Shown here piece after piece: positions 1 through 6,119 of a stretch of DNA of 6,907 bases. The first letter of the stretch is position 1; every line of letters starts with the position of its first letter. The position numbers were made by a program, and so were the translations under genes. The stretch is taken from positions 1 to 6,907 of the forward strand of contig DATKRK010000155.1 in the NCBI GenBank assembly GCA_035532215.1, given 5' to 3'. The stretch comes from JAICIG01 sp035532215 (GTDB lineage: Bacteria > Planctomycetota > Planctomycetia > Pirellulales > JAICIG01). The notes beneath the pieces were generated by a model. That model worked only from the letters and a program-made list of their open reading frames with translations. It did not search any database and was not told the origin of the DNA.

Positions 1-49
1 GCCCGCGAGACGCCGATCGGGATCAGGGGGTAAAATCTTCCCCGCAGAT

Positions 50-69
50 CCCAGGCATAAATGCCTGGG
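50..69. repeat. Perfect palindrome, REP-like hairpin
   Basis: The 20-base stretch CCCAGGCATAAATGCCTGGG is a perfect inverted repeat with 9-base arms around AA, so in practice an 8 bp stem with a TAAA loop. It lies about 135 bases upstream of the secreted-protein gene. Neither side has a clean T-run, so a rho-independent terminator is not well supported. From memory, similar CCCAGGC...GCCTGGG palindromes recur between genes in planctomycete and acidobacterial genomes, which suggests a dispersed REP-like element; that cannot be tested inside one window. Confidence 0.6.
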
Positions 70-192
70 CTAAGTAAAAGAGCGCCCGCGGCGGTGGCGG
101 CGCGGAACAAAATCGACGTAGACTTGGCCCCGCATCAGACCCCAACATTGTAAATTTTGCGCAGCCCAGATTGGCCGTAAGACCCGCAGATT

Positions 193-196
193 GGAG
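193..196 (+). promoter_or_regulatory. Ribosome binding site of the secreted-protein gene
   Basis: GGAG sits 9 bases upstream of the ATG at 206. It decides the start: an in-frame TTG at 191 would extend the protein by five residues, but that TTG overlaps this Shine-Dalgarno sequence and has no upstream purine-rich site of its own. The ATG also places the signal peptide directly at the N-terminus. Confidence 0.65.
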
Positions 197-205
197 AAAA
201 CTACC

Positions 206-3157
206 ATGCTCGCTCGCCGCGCATTTTCGTTGGTCTTTTGCCTCGCGGCCCTTGGGGGCGCGGCCCGCGCCGAAGATGTTTTTTACCACGTGCCGCTGGC
301 CGAACTCAGACTGACCGAAGGAAAATTCCCGGACCTGCCGGAATATCGCTACGATTGGCGAATGCGACAACGCCGCGAGGCGATGCCGCCGCGGGCCGTG
401 CTCGATGGCGAAGGCGAAGTTTATGTCGAGTTTCAGGAAGACCAATATTACTGGTACTCCTGGTATTCGGGGACGCCAAAATCGCTGCGCGATGAAGGCG
501 CCCTCGCCGTTCGCGCGCCGGCGGCTCGCGACGCGGAGGGACGCGACGCGGAGGGACGCGAGGCGGCGGGTCGCGAGGCGGCGGGTCGCGAGGTGATGGG
601 ACGCGAGGTGACGGGCTCGCTCTACGTGCCCAAGACCGACTCCACCGGCATGGTCCGGTTGCGATTCGTCATCGAAGCCTCCAAGGCGCAGAAGGAAGGC
701 GACGCATTTTATCAGGCCAAGGAGGACCACTACGAGACATTGCTCGATCGCGACTTGCCCGGCGGCGCCTGGTTTCGCCATCAACTGCGCCTGGCGCGAA
801 TCGCCCACGGCGACGATCCGGACGGCTGGGGCAACCGTGGGAGGGGCGGCGGCGGTATGGGGATGGGCGGCATGGCAATGGGGGGCGGGTGGATGGGCGG
901 CATGGGAACGTCGAGCGACCTCAACGAGACCTTCGATCTTTTTATCGGCGGCCGAGCCCTGCGCGAAAACCTGCAACTCGATAGCGACTTGTGGGTAGCC
1001 GACGAGGATGACGAACAGGAAATGGTCGACGTCTCCTCCATCGAGGGCATCACCGTCGCCGAGATCGACTGGAAACCGCTCTTGGCCGACGCCAAGCCAA
1101 CGCTCGACCCATTGGCGAAGTGTATCCCCGCCGATCAGTACGCAGTCTTCTTTCCCTCGTTGGCCGCGGCCGTCGCGCTGGTCGACGAAATCGCCGAGCG
1201 CGGCGCGCCCTTGGGCCGCTTCGCCGTCGGGCGCAGCGAAGACGAACGGGTGCAGCGGCGCTATGAGCGGCAATTGTGCTTGCCGTTGTCGGCGGTCGTT
1301 GGCCTGCTCGGTCCCGACGTCGTCGACAGCGCGGCCTTGACCAGTTCCGATCCATATTCTTATTTCTCCACGGGCGCGGACGTGGCCATCCTCCTGGAAA
1401 GCAAGCAGCCGGGGGCTCTTGAAACGCTGCTGCTCGAACAGGCCGTCGGCTCGGCCACGAAGGAGAAATTCGCCATCCCCGTTGCCGGCGAAACCGGCGG
1501 GCTGGCCTGGTCCGGCTTTATTTCCCCCGACCGCCGCGTATCGTGCTACATCGCCGCTCTGGCTAGCGCAGTCGTCGTGACCAACTCGCCGGCGCAGCTC
1601 GAGAGGCTGATCCAGGTCGAGCGGGGCAATTCGCCGTCCGCGGCGTCGCTCGACGAATACAAGTTTTTCCGCAACCGCTACCCGCGAGGCGAAGCGGATG
1701 AAACGGCGTTCGCCTTTCTCAGCGACGCCGCCATTCGCCGCTGGTGCGGGCCGCAGTGGCGGATCGCCGCCTCGCGCCGGCTGCGCGACGCCGCGGTGAT
1801 GAGCGAAGTGCAAGCCCGCTTTTTCGAAGATCTCGTGAACGGCAAGGCCAAGGAAGGCCCCATCCGCGCCGACAAAGCGCTGGCCGGCGTGGGCGGCCTG
1901 CGGATGACGGCGCGCGGCGTTCACTCCTGGACCCAAAACACGCTGGAGTTCCAAACGCCGATCGCCGAACTGCCGTTCGAACGCGTCTCGAAGGCCGAGT
2001 CCGAGGCGTATTCCAATTGGCGCGACGGATACCAAGCGAACTGGCGCTGGGCCTTCGACCCGATTGCCGTGCGTTTCACGGTGAAGGAGTCGCAATTGGC
2101 GACCGATCTATCCGTGATGCCGCTGATCTGGGGCAGCCGCTATCGCTGGATGATCGATATGGTCCGCGGCGTCGAAATCGCCCCGGCGGACGCCGATCCG
2201 CACGAGGCGATCATTCATTACGTCTGGGGCATCAACCGCAAGGCGCGACATGCCGGCGGGTGGGCCGATTTGGCGGCCGGAGCGGTGAACGTCGATCCTT
2301 TCGATTGGCTGGGCCAATGGGTCAGCATGTTCGTCGACGACGACGCCGAGTATTGGAAGAAGCTGGCCGAGAAGATCGAGCATGGAGAAACCGATTTGAG
2401 CGCGGTCGCCTTGGACCGAGCGCCGCTGGCGTTTTACATCGACGTGCGCGACGCGCTCAAGCTCACGGCGTTTTTGACGGGCATGAAAGTGCTCGTCGAA
2501 CAAGTCGCGCCCGGCGCCACGGTCTGGCAATCGTTCGAGCATCAAGGCGAGCCTTATGTCGAGGTTGGGCCGTCGGACCGAACGCGAGGAGACTTGCCGC
2601 CCGGCGTCGGCCCGCCGCGTCTTTACTATTCGTTTTCTTCCGACGGCTTGATCCTCGCCTGGAATCAAGATGTGATGAAGCGGGCGATCGACCGGTTGGT
2701 CGAGCGTCGCCGGCTGAAAAAGGCCGGTCTTCCGGTTGCCGCCAAGGGCCGGCCCTGGCTCGGCACGAGCGTCGGTTTCCAATTCGACAAAAAACTCGCC
2801 GACCTGATCTTGTTGTTCGCGGGCGTGGAAGCGCAGCAAGCGTTGCAGGCGCTTTCATGGAGCAACCTGCCGATTCTCAACGAATGGCGCCGCCGCTGGC
2901 CCGATCGCGACCCGCTGAAATTGCACGAGGAGTTTTGGCACGCGCGGCTGGTCTGTCCCGGCGGCGGCGACTATGTCTGGAACGACGAGTGGCAAACGAT
3001 GGAATCCACCGTGTACGGCCATCCCGGTCAACCCAAGCGCGGCCCGGCCAACGTCACGCTCGGCGACGTCGTCGGCGGCAACTTCGGCCTGACCTTCGAG
3101 GACCGCGGGTTGCGAGCGCGGGCCGTCATCGACCGCCGCCCGCGCGACCGCCCATAA
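206..3157 (+). CDS. Large secreted protein of unknown function, 983 aa
   Basis: I do not recognise a characterised family. Residues 1-22 form a Sec signal peptide: two Arg, a hydrophobic core around residues 6-18, and an Ala-Arg-Ala cleavage site before Glu-Asp. The mature protein should be periplasmic or exported, since no later transmembrane segment is visible. Residues 108-137 are six five-residue repeats of the type R-(D/E)-x-x-G, and residues 212-235 are a Gly/Met-rich low-complexity linker. The rest, from about residue 285, looks like a long alpha/beta region rich in Trp and Tyr. Stretches such as DQYAVFFPSLAAAV and DETAFAFLSDAAIRRW vaguely recall DUF3352-like secreted proteins, a weak resemblance given from memory. 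The start ATG has GGAG 9 bases upstream. Codon use is strongly GC-rich, as expected for a resident chromosomal gene. It appears to be a single-gene unit, convergent with the genes to the right. The ORF is confident; the function is unknown. Confidence 0.9.
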   Translation: MLARRAFSLVFCLAALGGAARAEDVFYHVPLAELRLTEGKFPDLPEYRYDWRMRQRREAMPPRAVLDGEGEVYVEFQEDQYYWYSWYSGTPKSLRDEGALAVRAPAARDAEGRDAEGREAAGREAAGREVMGREVTGSLYVPKTDSTGMVRLRFVIEASKAQKEGDAFYQAKEDHYETLLDRDLPGGAWFRHQLRLARIAHGDDPDGWGNRGRGGGGMGMGGMAMGGGWMGGMGTSSDLNETFDLFIGGRALRENLQLDSDLWVADEDDEQEMVDVSSIEGITVAEIDWKPLLADAKPTLDPLAKCIPADQYAVFFPSLAAAVALVDEIAERGAPLGRFAVGRSEDERVQRRYERQLCLPLSAVVGLLGPDVVDSAALTSSDPYSYFSTGADVAILLESKQPGALETLLLEQAVGSATKEKFAIPVAGETGGLAWSGFISPDRRVSCYIAALASAVVVTNSPAQLERLIQVERGNSPSAASLDEYKFFRNRYPRGEADETAFAFLSDAAIRRWCGPQWRIAASRRLRDAAVMSEVQARFFEDLVNGKAKEGPIRADKALAGVGGLRMTARGVHSWTQNTLEFQTPIAELPFERVSKAESEAYSNWRDGYQANWRWAFDPIAVRFTVKESQLATDLSVMPLIWGSRYRWMIDMVRGVEIAPADADPHEAIIHYVWGINRKARHAGGWADLAAGAVNVDPFDWLGQWVSMFVDDDAEYWKKLAEKIEHGETDLSAVALDRAPLAFYIDVRDALKLTAFLTGMKVLVEQVAPGATVWQSFEHQGEPYVEVGPSDRTRGDLPPGVGPPRLYYSFSSDGLILAWNQDVMKRAIDRLVERRRLKKAGLPVAAKGRPWLGTSVGFQFDKKLADLILLFAGVEAQQALQALSWSNLPILNEWRRRWPDRDPLKLHEEFWHARLVCPGGGDYVWNDEWQTMESTVYGHPGQPKRGPANVTLGDVVGGNFGLTFEDRGLRARAVIDRRPRDRP
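527..616 (+). repeat. 6 x 15 bp in-frame tandem repeat
   Basis: Six consecutive 15-base units each begin CGCGA and encode RDAEG, RDAEG, REAAG, REAAG, REVMG and REVTG. Units 1 and 2 are identical, units 3 and 4 are identical, and units 5 and 6 differ at two bases. The length is a multiple of three, so unit gain or loss keeps the reading frame. The encoded segment is charged and probably flexible, joining the N-terminal part of the secreted protein to the rest. There are no spacers, so it is not a CRISPR array. Confidence 0.92.
839..910 (+). repeat. Gly/Met-rich low-complexity coding tract
   Basis: This segment of the secreted-protein gene is G-rich and encodes residues 212-235, almost entirely Gly and Met with one Trp (core pattern GMGMGGMAMGGG, then WMGGMG). 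It has six Met in 24 residues. It is probably a flexible linker. Met-rich exported segments can bind copper(I), but nothing else here supports metal binding. Confidence 0.75.
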
Positions 3158-3489
3158 GGCGCGACCGCACTGGCGCTTGGTCCAAGCTTGGTTTTCGAGT
3201 TCTGCGGAAGGGAGTGTGGTTGGGGACCTGCACGCTCTGCCGCTCCGCTGCGCCCCCGCGAGGGCTTAAACCGGCTCTCGGCGAAGTTGTGCCGCCAGCG
3301 GTGGCACAAATTGGCTTCCGCAAACAGGGAAGGGGACTGGACGAGCTGTCGAGGCCAAGTCACGAAGAACCAACTGTCCAGGCCAGCTCGGGCGGACACG
3401 TGCAGCACCGGCTCCCATGTGGCGGAATGCCACCCCGGTTTTGTCCCCAAAATGTCCCCAGGGCTTTCGCGCCGCTTAAAGATTGGCGC
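3158..3489. other. Non-coding stretch downstream of the secreted-protein gene
   Basis: I see no convincing gene here. Open frames cross it in several phases, but none has a ribosome binding site or protein-like composition. It holds the overlapping short palindrome CTTGGTCCAAGCTTGG (3176-3191), a 10 bp hairpin (3287-3309), a small GTGGC-GGAAT-GCCAC hairpin (3418-3432) and two closely spaced GTCCCC motifs around 3443-3460. No canonical terminator for the secreted-protein gene is visible. If the tRNA-fragment model is right, this is the ancestral chromosomal sequence downstream of tRNA-Arg. Confidence 0.5.
3287..3309. repeat. 10 bp stem-loop
   Basis: TTGTGCCGCC and GGTGGCACAA pair over 10 positions, with one G-T wobble, around the three-base loop AGC. 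There is no T-run on either strand, so it is not a standard rho-independent terminator. It is 130 bases past the stop of the secreted-protein gene and could be an RNA 3'-end structure or a dispersed palindrome. Confidence 0.55.
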
Positions 3490-3521
3490 AAAGAAAGGCC
3501 GCAAGTCTTTGACCTGCGGCC
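3490..3521 (-). terminator. Rho-independent terminator of the tRNA-Arg fragment
   Basis: The arms GGCCGCA (3497-3503) and TGCGGCC (3515-3521) pair perfectly over 7 bp. After one A-C mismatch, GTC and GAC add three more pairs around a TTT loop. Reading on the minus strand, the hairpin is followed at once by TTTCTTT (3496 down to 3490), as in an intrinsic terminator. It begins 12 bases after the 3' end of the tRNA fragment, the place expected for a tRNA gene's own terminator. On the plus strand the hairpin is followed only by AGTTTTG, so it may act weakly in that direction too. Confidence 0.75.
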
Positions 3522-3532
3522 AGTTTTGTCAT

Positions 3533-3578
3533 TACGCCCGACAGGAATCGAACCTGTAACCTGCGGATTAGAAGTCCG
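3533..3578 (-). tRNA. Partial tRNA-Arg(TCT), 3' part only; probable attachment-site scar
   Basis: Read on the minus strand, this contains most of the anticodon arm with loop CTTCTAA (3568-3574, anticodon TCT), a five-base variable loop AGGTT, a perfect T arm ACAGG-TTCGATT-CCTGT (3541-3557), the acceptor 3' strand CGGGCGT (3534-3540) and discriminator A (3533). CCA is not encoded. Four of five anticodon-stem pairs form (C-G, G-C, G-C, A-T). The outermost would be T opposite C, so homology ends at tRNA position 28. Upstream there is no D arm and no ACGCCCG-type acceptor 5' strand, so it cannot be a functional tRNA. A 46-base 3' tRNA segment with its terminator is the classic product of tyrosine-recombinase integration into a tRNA gene. 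It should be read as an att site at one edge of an island rather than as a tRNA gene. Confidence 0.85.
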
Positions 3579-3579
3579 A

Positions 3580-3747
3580 CTGGAGCAACAACAAACGCCC
3601 CAGAAAACGGCGGTTTTGCTCTCCGTTGACACAGAATTTGACACAACCTCGCCCAGTTGGGCCGACGCCGACTTGGCACGCATCATCGAAGCGTGGCCAA
3701 GGCTTTCCGATCCGATCCGCCGAGCGATTCTGGCGTTGATCGGCTGA
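3580..3747 (+). pseudogene. C-terminal coding tail beside the attachment site (55 codons)
   Basis: From the point where tRNA similarity stops, the plus strand stays open for 55 codons to a TGA at 3745. It reads like real protein only in the last part (DLARIIEAWPRL, then an IRRAILALIG end), an amphipathic helix pair. From memory, very similar 'AWP-L' tails occur in planctomycete genomes next to integrases and tRNA fragments, but I cannot confirm this. There is no ATG or Shine-Dalgarno sequence between the att site and the tail. The frame continues back through the tRNA fragment to an ATG at 3427, which looks accidental. The best reading is the 3' end of a gene carried by the integrated element, with its 5' part lost or separated. 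A short functional ORF with a TTG start is possible but unsupported. Confidence 0.35.
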
Positions 3748-3796
3748 ACAAGCCACCACGACAGAAGTTTGGCAACCAAATAGCTTTTGCCTCGTA

Positions 3797-3824
3797 AAAT
3801 TACGTGACGGTCAGGCCGTAATTT
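3797..3824. repeat. Inverted repeat, possible weak terminator of the LRR transcript
   Basis: The arms AAATTACG and CGTAATTT are perfectly complementary over 8 bases around a 12-base spacer, which itself contains the small palindrome TGACGGTCA. On the minus strand the second arm continues into TTTT. The stem is AT-rich and 227 bases beyond the LRR stop, so terminator activity is only a possibility. Confidence 0.4.
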
Positions 3825-3928
3825 GGCCGCAGTATGGCCATGCTCGGCCGTTTGGCGGTTCAAGTCGTCGTAGGTGGACAGACACGGCCGTCGCGGAGGG
3901 GCTTCCGGCCCATTTTGCCATTGAGGTG

Positions 3929-3945
3929 AAAGACGCGACGTCTTT
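3929..3945. repeat. 7 bp palindrome AAAGACG-CGA-CGTCTTT
   Basis: Perfect 7-base arms surround a three-base loop, about 105 bases beyond the LRR stop codon on the minus strand. The only T-run is the stem's own TTT. It could be a transcript 3'-end hairpin or a protein-binding palindrome; the sequence does not decide. Confidence 0.45.
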
Positions 3946-3960
3946 GCGACTCCCGCCCCA

Positions 3961-3983
3961 TTTCCACCTCCCGTTTCCACCTC
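3961..3983. repeat. 10 bp direct repeat, 13 bp period
   Basis: TTTCCACCTC occurs twice, separated by CCG. The two copies are identical. It is close to the 3' end of the LRR gene and has no evident function; spacing and size would fit a small protein-binding site or a slippage product. Confidence 0.5.
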
Positions 3984-4050
3984 GAAAGGACAAAACGCTC
4001 GCCCACTCGAACCCCGGAATACCCACCAATATGGTAGCCTACCGGCGGCT

Positions 4051-6039
4051 TCAATCGCCACCTCGCGGGAACGAAGTGAGCCTGTATGAATCCTTCCAGA
4101 TGCGAATAATTAGGCTCTCGCTATCATTCGCCGAAGGGTCCGTGTCGAGCCCGAGTTGTTGGGCAGCCTCCCGCAGACAAAACTTCGCGTACATGGTCGC
4201 ATTTTCGTATTCACCCCTTTCATCGTCGGTCAATCCGAACGCATCTCGCACACCGTCAAGGTACTCTTGATGTTCCGAAAATCGATCGGCGAAACTGAAA
4301 TAGATTGCAGCACTGTACAGCCTTCCCAGCGACGGATCAGACTTTGCCAAGGCCCAAAGCTTTCTCGCAGCTTCATTGAGAAAACGAGAATCGGCCTCAG
4401 GTGAGAGTGCGCTGAATGCATCGGCCGATGCTTCTAATACAGGCCGCTGCTCCGCGAGCCTTTGATCTACGCCGATGGTTTTCGTCAGAGCCACCATTCG
4501 TTCTAGCGTCGCATACGCCGGCATTAATCTGGGGGGCGGGAAGACACTGCCGGCTTCGCTCTCGGTGTCCGGCTCCGCGAGCGCAAAGTCTGCTCCATTT
4601 GTAAGCTGGACTCCGAGTTCATGCACCAATTCCGAATAGTCGCTCACAGACGGTCCCAACTCCGCTCGACTGTTTGCAAGCGCCCCGGCGACCTGGCACC
4701 CAGGTAGAATCGCCATAACCGCGCGACAATTGGAGCCCGTCTCCGCGAGATTCAAATGCGTAAGCGCGGTTAAGGGCGCCAGCGTTCCGGCGTTTTCTTG
4801 AGTCATCCTGCTCTTAGTGTGATGAAGATCAAGTTCATTCAATGTTACGTGCCTTGCTAAATACGGAATCGCCCGCTCGTCGATGAGGAGATTATCCGAC
4901 AGATCAATACGTTGGAGTATTGTTAACCTGTCCAAGCTCGCCACGGCCGCCGAACTCACGCTGGTGTTACTCAAATTCAACTCCTCCAGTGTCGTTAGAT
5001 CGGCCAGGTAAGCGATTCCTTCGTCAGTAACGCGGCCGTTACAGGAAAGGTCCAAGACACGCAATTTGTTAAGTCCGGCCAAGTGTATCATACCTCTCGA
5101 CGAAATTTTTGTGCCCCTCAGCCTAAGCTCTTCGAGCAGGTCGAAGGACGCAATGACTCGCATTGCGTCATCGCCAATCTCCCGATTATTCGATAGGTCC
5201 AAATAACGCATCTGCGTAAGATGCTTCAAATGCTCGACGCCCGCGGAAGTCACGTTCGCGCCGCTCAATACAAGATATTGCAGTCGCAGCAAGCCGCTGA
5301 GCGAGGCCATTCCCTCATCCGTAATGCGGCTGCCCCCGCCAAGGTCGAGCGACCGAAGGTTCGTTAGCCCGCGAATATGCACCAGACCGTGATCTGAGAT
5401 GCGACTTCCTCCAAGTAAAAGGCGTTCCAAAGAGTGCAGCCCCCCGAAAGTCTGAAACGCCTTATCGGTAATCTGCGAATTGAACAAAACCAGCGTTTTT
5501 AGGTTTCGCAAGCGCGACACATTTGCCACGCCGGCGTCCGTTACTGTGGTTGCACCGCCGACCGCTCGTAGACATTCCAGATTCTCCAGCGTCCCTATGC
5601 AACGCAGCCCCTCATCGGTAATTTCCTCATCCACGAAAAATAGATACCGAAGCTTGCGCAACCCCGAGAGATGCCGCACAGCACACTCTGGTGATGTCAT
5701 GGGGATCTTGTCCTTCCGGTCGCTCACCGAGATCCCGCCTAACTGGGCGAACACTACGTCCGCGAAGAAATCTTCGCTCAATCGTTCGAGCAGCCAGGGC
5801 GGCAGTTCTAATTTGGCCTTGCCGTCGAATGTCGCCGAACCTGGCGGACGTTCTTGGAAGTCGTAATAAACCATTCCGCACTGCTCCCGAATGAGTCGCA
5901 CGGCCGTTTCTTGATCGCGAGCGCGATTTACGATGATGTTCGTGACGATAGCGGCGATCGTTACGGCGATCAACAGCGCGCTTAAGCTGAACCGTGCTCG
6001 CAAGGCGCGCCGCCACGAAATGTGACCGGTGAAAGCCAC
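4051..6039 (-). CDS. Membrane-anchored leucine-rich-repeat protein, 662 aa
   Basis: Residues 1-16 are basic, 17-37 form one transmembrane helix (FSLSALLIAVTIAAIVTNIIV), and a YYDFQ motif follows at about 58-62, an arrangement typical of planctomycete LRR proteins as I remember them. About 13 LRRs fill residues 127-447, with the pattern LxxLxxLxLxxxxITDEGLxxL (RI/GALA-like, 24-26 residues each). Residues 448-662 are a mostly helical C-terminal domain that I do not recognise. With an N-terminal anchor the bulk is probably outside the inner membrane, though topology is not proven. LRR solenoids bind proteins; the ligand is unknown. I chose the GTG at 6039 because GGGAGG lies 5 bases upstream and the helix then sits near the N-terminus, as in relatives. 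A GTG at 6099 would add 20 residues but has no good binding site. The gene follows the Rhs fragment by 80 bases on the same strand, suggesting co-transcription. Its base composition is less GC-rich than that of the left-hand gene. Confidence 0.9.
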   Translation of the reverse strand: MAFTGHISWRRALRARFSLSALLIAVTIAAIVTNIIVNRARDQETAVRLIREQCGMVYYDFQERPPGSATFDGKAKLELPPWLLERLSEDFFADVVFAQLGGISVSDRKDKIPMTSPECAVRHLSGLRKLRYLFFVDEEITDEGLRCIGTLENLECLRAVGGATTVTDAGVANVSRLRNLKTLVLFNSQITDKAFQTFGGLHSLERLLLGGSRISDHGLVHIRGLTNLRSLDLGGGSRITDEGMASLSGLLRLQYLVLSGANVTSAGVEHLKHLTQMRYLDLSNNREIGDDAMRVIASFDLLEELRLRGTKISSRGMIHLAGLNKLRVLDLSCNGRVTDEGIAYLADLTTLEELNLSNTSVSSAAVASLDRLTILQRIDLSDNLLIDERAIPYLARHVTLNELDLHHTKSRMTQENAGTLAPLTALTHLNLAETGSNCRAVMAILPGCQVAGALANSRAELGPSVSDYSELVHELGVQLTNGADFALAEPDTESEAGSVFPPPRLMPAYATLERMVALTKTIGVDQRLAEQRPVLEASADAFSALSPEADSRFLNEAARKLWALAKSDPSLGRLYSAAIYFSFADRFSEHQEYLDGVRDAFGLTDDERGEYENATMYAKFCLREAAQQLGLDTDPSANDSESLIIRIWKDSYRLTSFPRGGD
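4699..5661 (-). repeat. Block of about 13 LRR units
   Basis: The repeats have lengths 24, 26, 24, 24, 25, 24, 25, 24, 25, 24, 25, 26 and 25 residues from N- to C-terminus, counted by eye from the first Leu of each unit. From unit 4 to unit 11 (nucleotides 5439 down to 4852) lengths alternate strictly 24/25. The 25-residue units carry an acidic motif (TDEG, GDDA, TDEG, DERA) and most 24-residue units carry TSAG or SS-type motifs. The last two units drift from the consensus, probably a capping region. Confidence 0.8.
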
Positions 6040-6044
6040 ATGCA

Positions 6045-6050
6045 CCTCCC
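6045..6050 (-). promoter_or_regulatory. Ribosome binding site of the LRR gene
   Basis: GGGAGG on the minus strand, 5 bases before the GTG at 6039, is the best Shine-Dalgarno match in the leader and decides the start. A second GTG at 6045 overlaps it and an ATG at 6042 is out of frame, so those can be excluded. Confidence 0.65.
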
Positions 6051-6119
6051 TTCCTAGGATACCACCCACTGATTTATTCGCATTTTCTGCCGCCAGCACT
6101 CCCGCTGCCGCTACTTCTG

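Larger units (their letters stand above)
3748..4050. other. Non-coding stretch downstream of the LRR gene
   Basis: No gene is convincing here. Visible structures are an inverted repeat with arms AAATTACG/CGTAATTT (3797-3824), a palindrome AAAGACG-CGA-CGTCTTT (3929-3945) and a 10-base direct repeat TTTCCACCTC (3961-3970 and 3974-3983). A minus-strand frame crosses the whole stretch, but it runs on into the tRNA fragment and is not protein-like. A transcript of the LRR gene would pass these hairpins on its way out; none has a strong T-run. Confidence 0.5.

Noticed and set aside
124..152. Possible promoter TTGGCC - 17 bases - ATTGTA before the secreted-protein gene
   Set aside because: Both boxes match the sigma-70 consensus poorly, and similar matches arise by chance in a leader of this size.
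527..616. CRISPR-like array
   Set aside because: Units are 15 bases, directly adjacent, without spacers and in frame in a coding sequence.
23..2095. A 690-codon minus-strand frame opposite the secreted-protein gene
   Set aside because: It is Arg/Ala/Gly-rich with no signal, domain or binding site, and is explained by the high GC at third codon positions of the real gene on the plus strand, which has a signal peptide and GGAG site.
3176..3195. CTTGG/CCAAG palindromes followed by TTTT as a terminator of the secreted-protein gene
   Set aside because: The arms are five bases with a one-base gap, too tight to form a hairpin, and the alternative CCAAGCTTGG has no loop.
1744..3579. Long plus-strand frame overlapping the secreted-protein gene and running through the tRNA fragment
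   Set aside because: It is an out-of-frame shadow with Arg-rich composition. Only its last part beyond 3580 reads like protein, and that is reported separately.
3533..3620. Complete or intron-interrupted tRNA-Arg
   Set aside because: No D arm or acceptor 5' strand is found in the minus-strand DNA upstream as far as about 3750. Known group I introns in tRNAs sit in the anticodon loop, while this break is at the anticodon stem base.
4003..4016. Second T-arm-like sequence (GGGGTTCGAGTGGG on the minus strand)
   Set aside because: The flanks cannot form a T stem and no anticodon or acceptor arm is present.
3360..4050. Minus-strand frame containing a NPQVTGSIPVG segment
   Set aside because: That peptide is the well-known false translation of a tRNA 3' end; the frame crosses the tRNA fragment and terminator and has no binding site.
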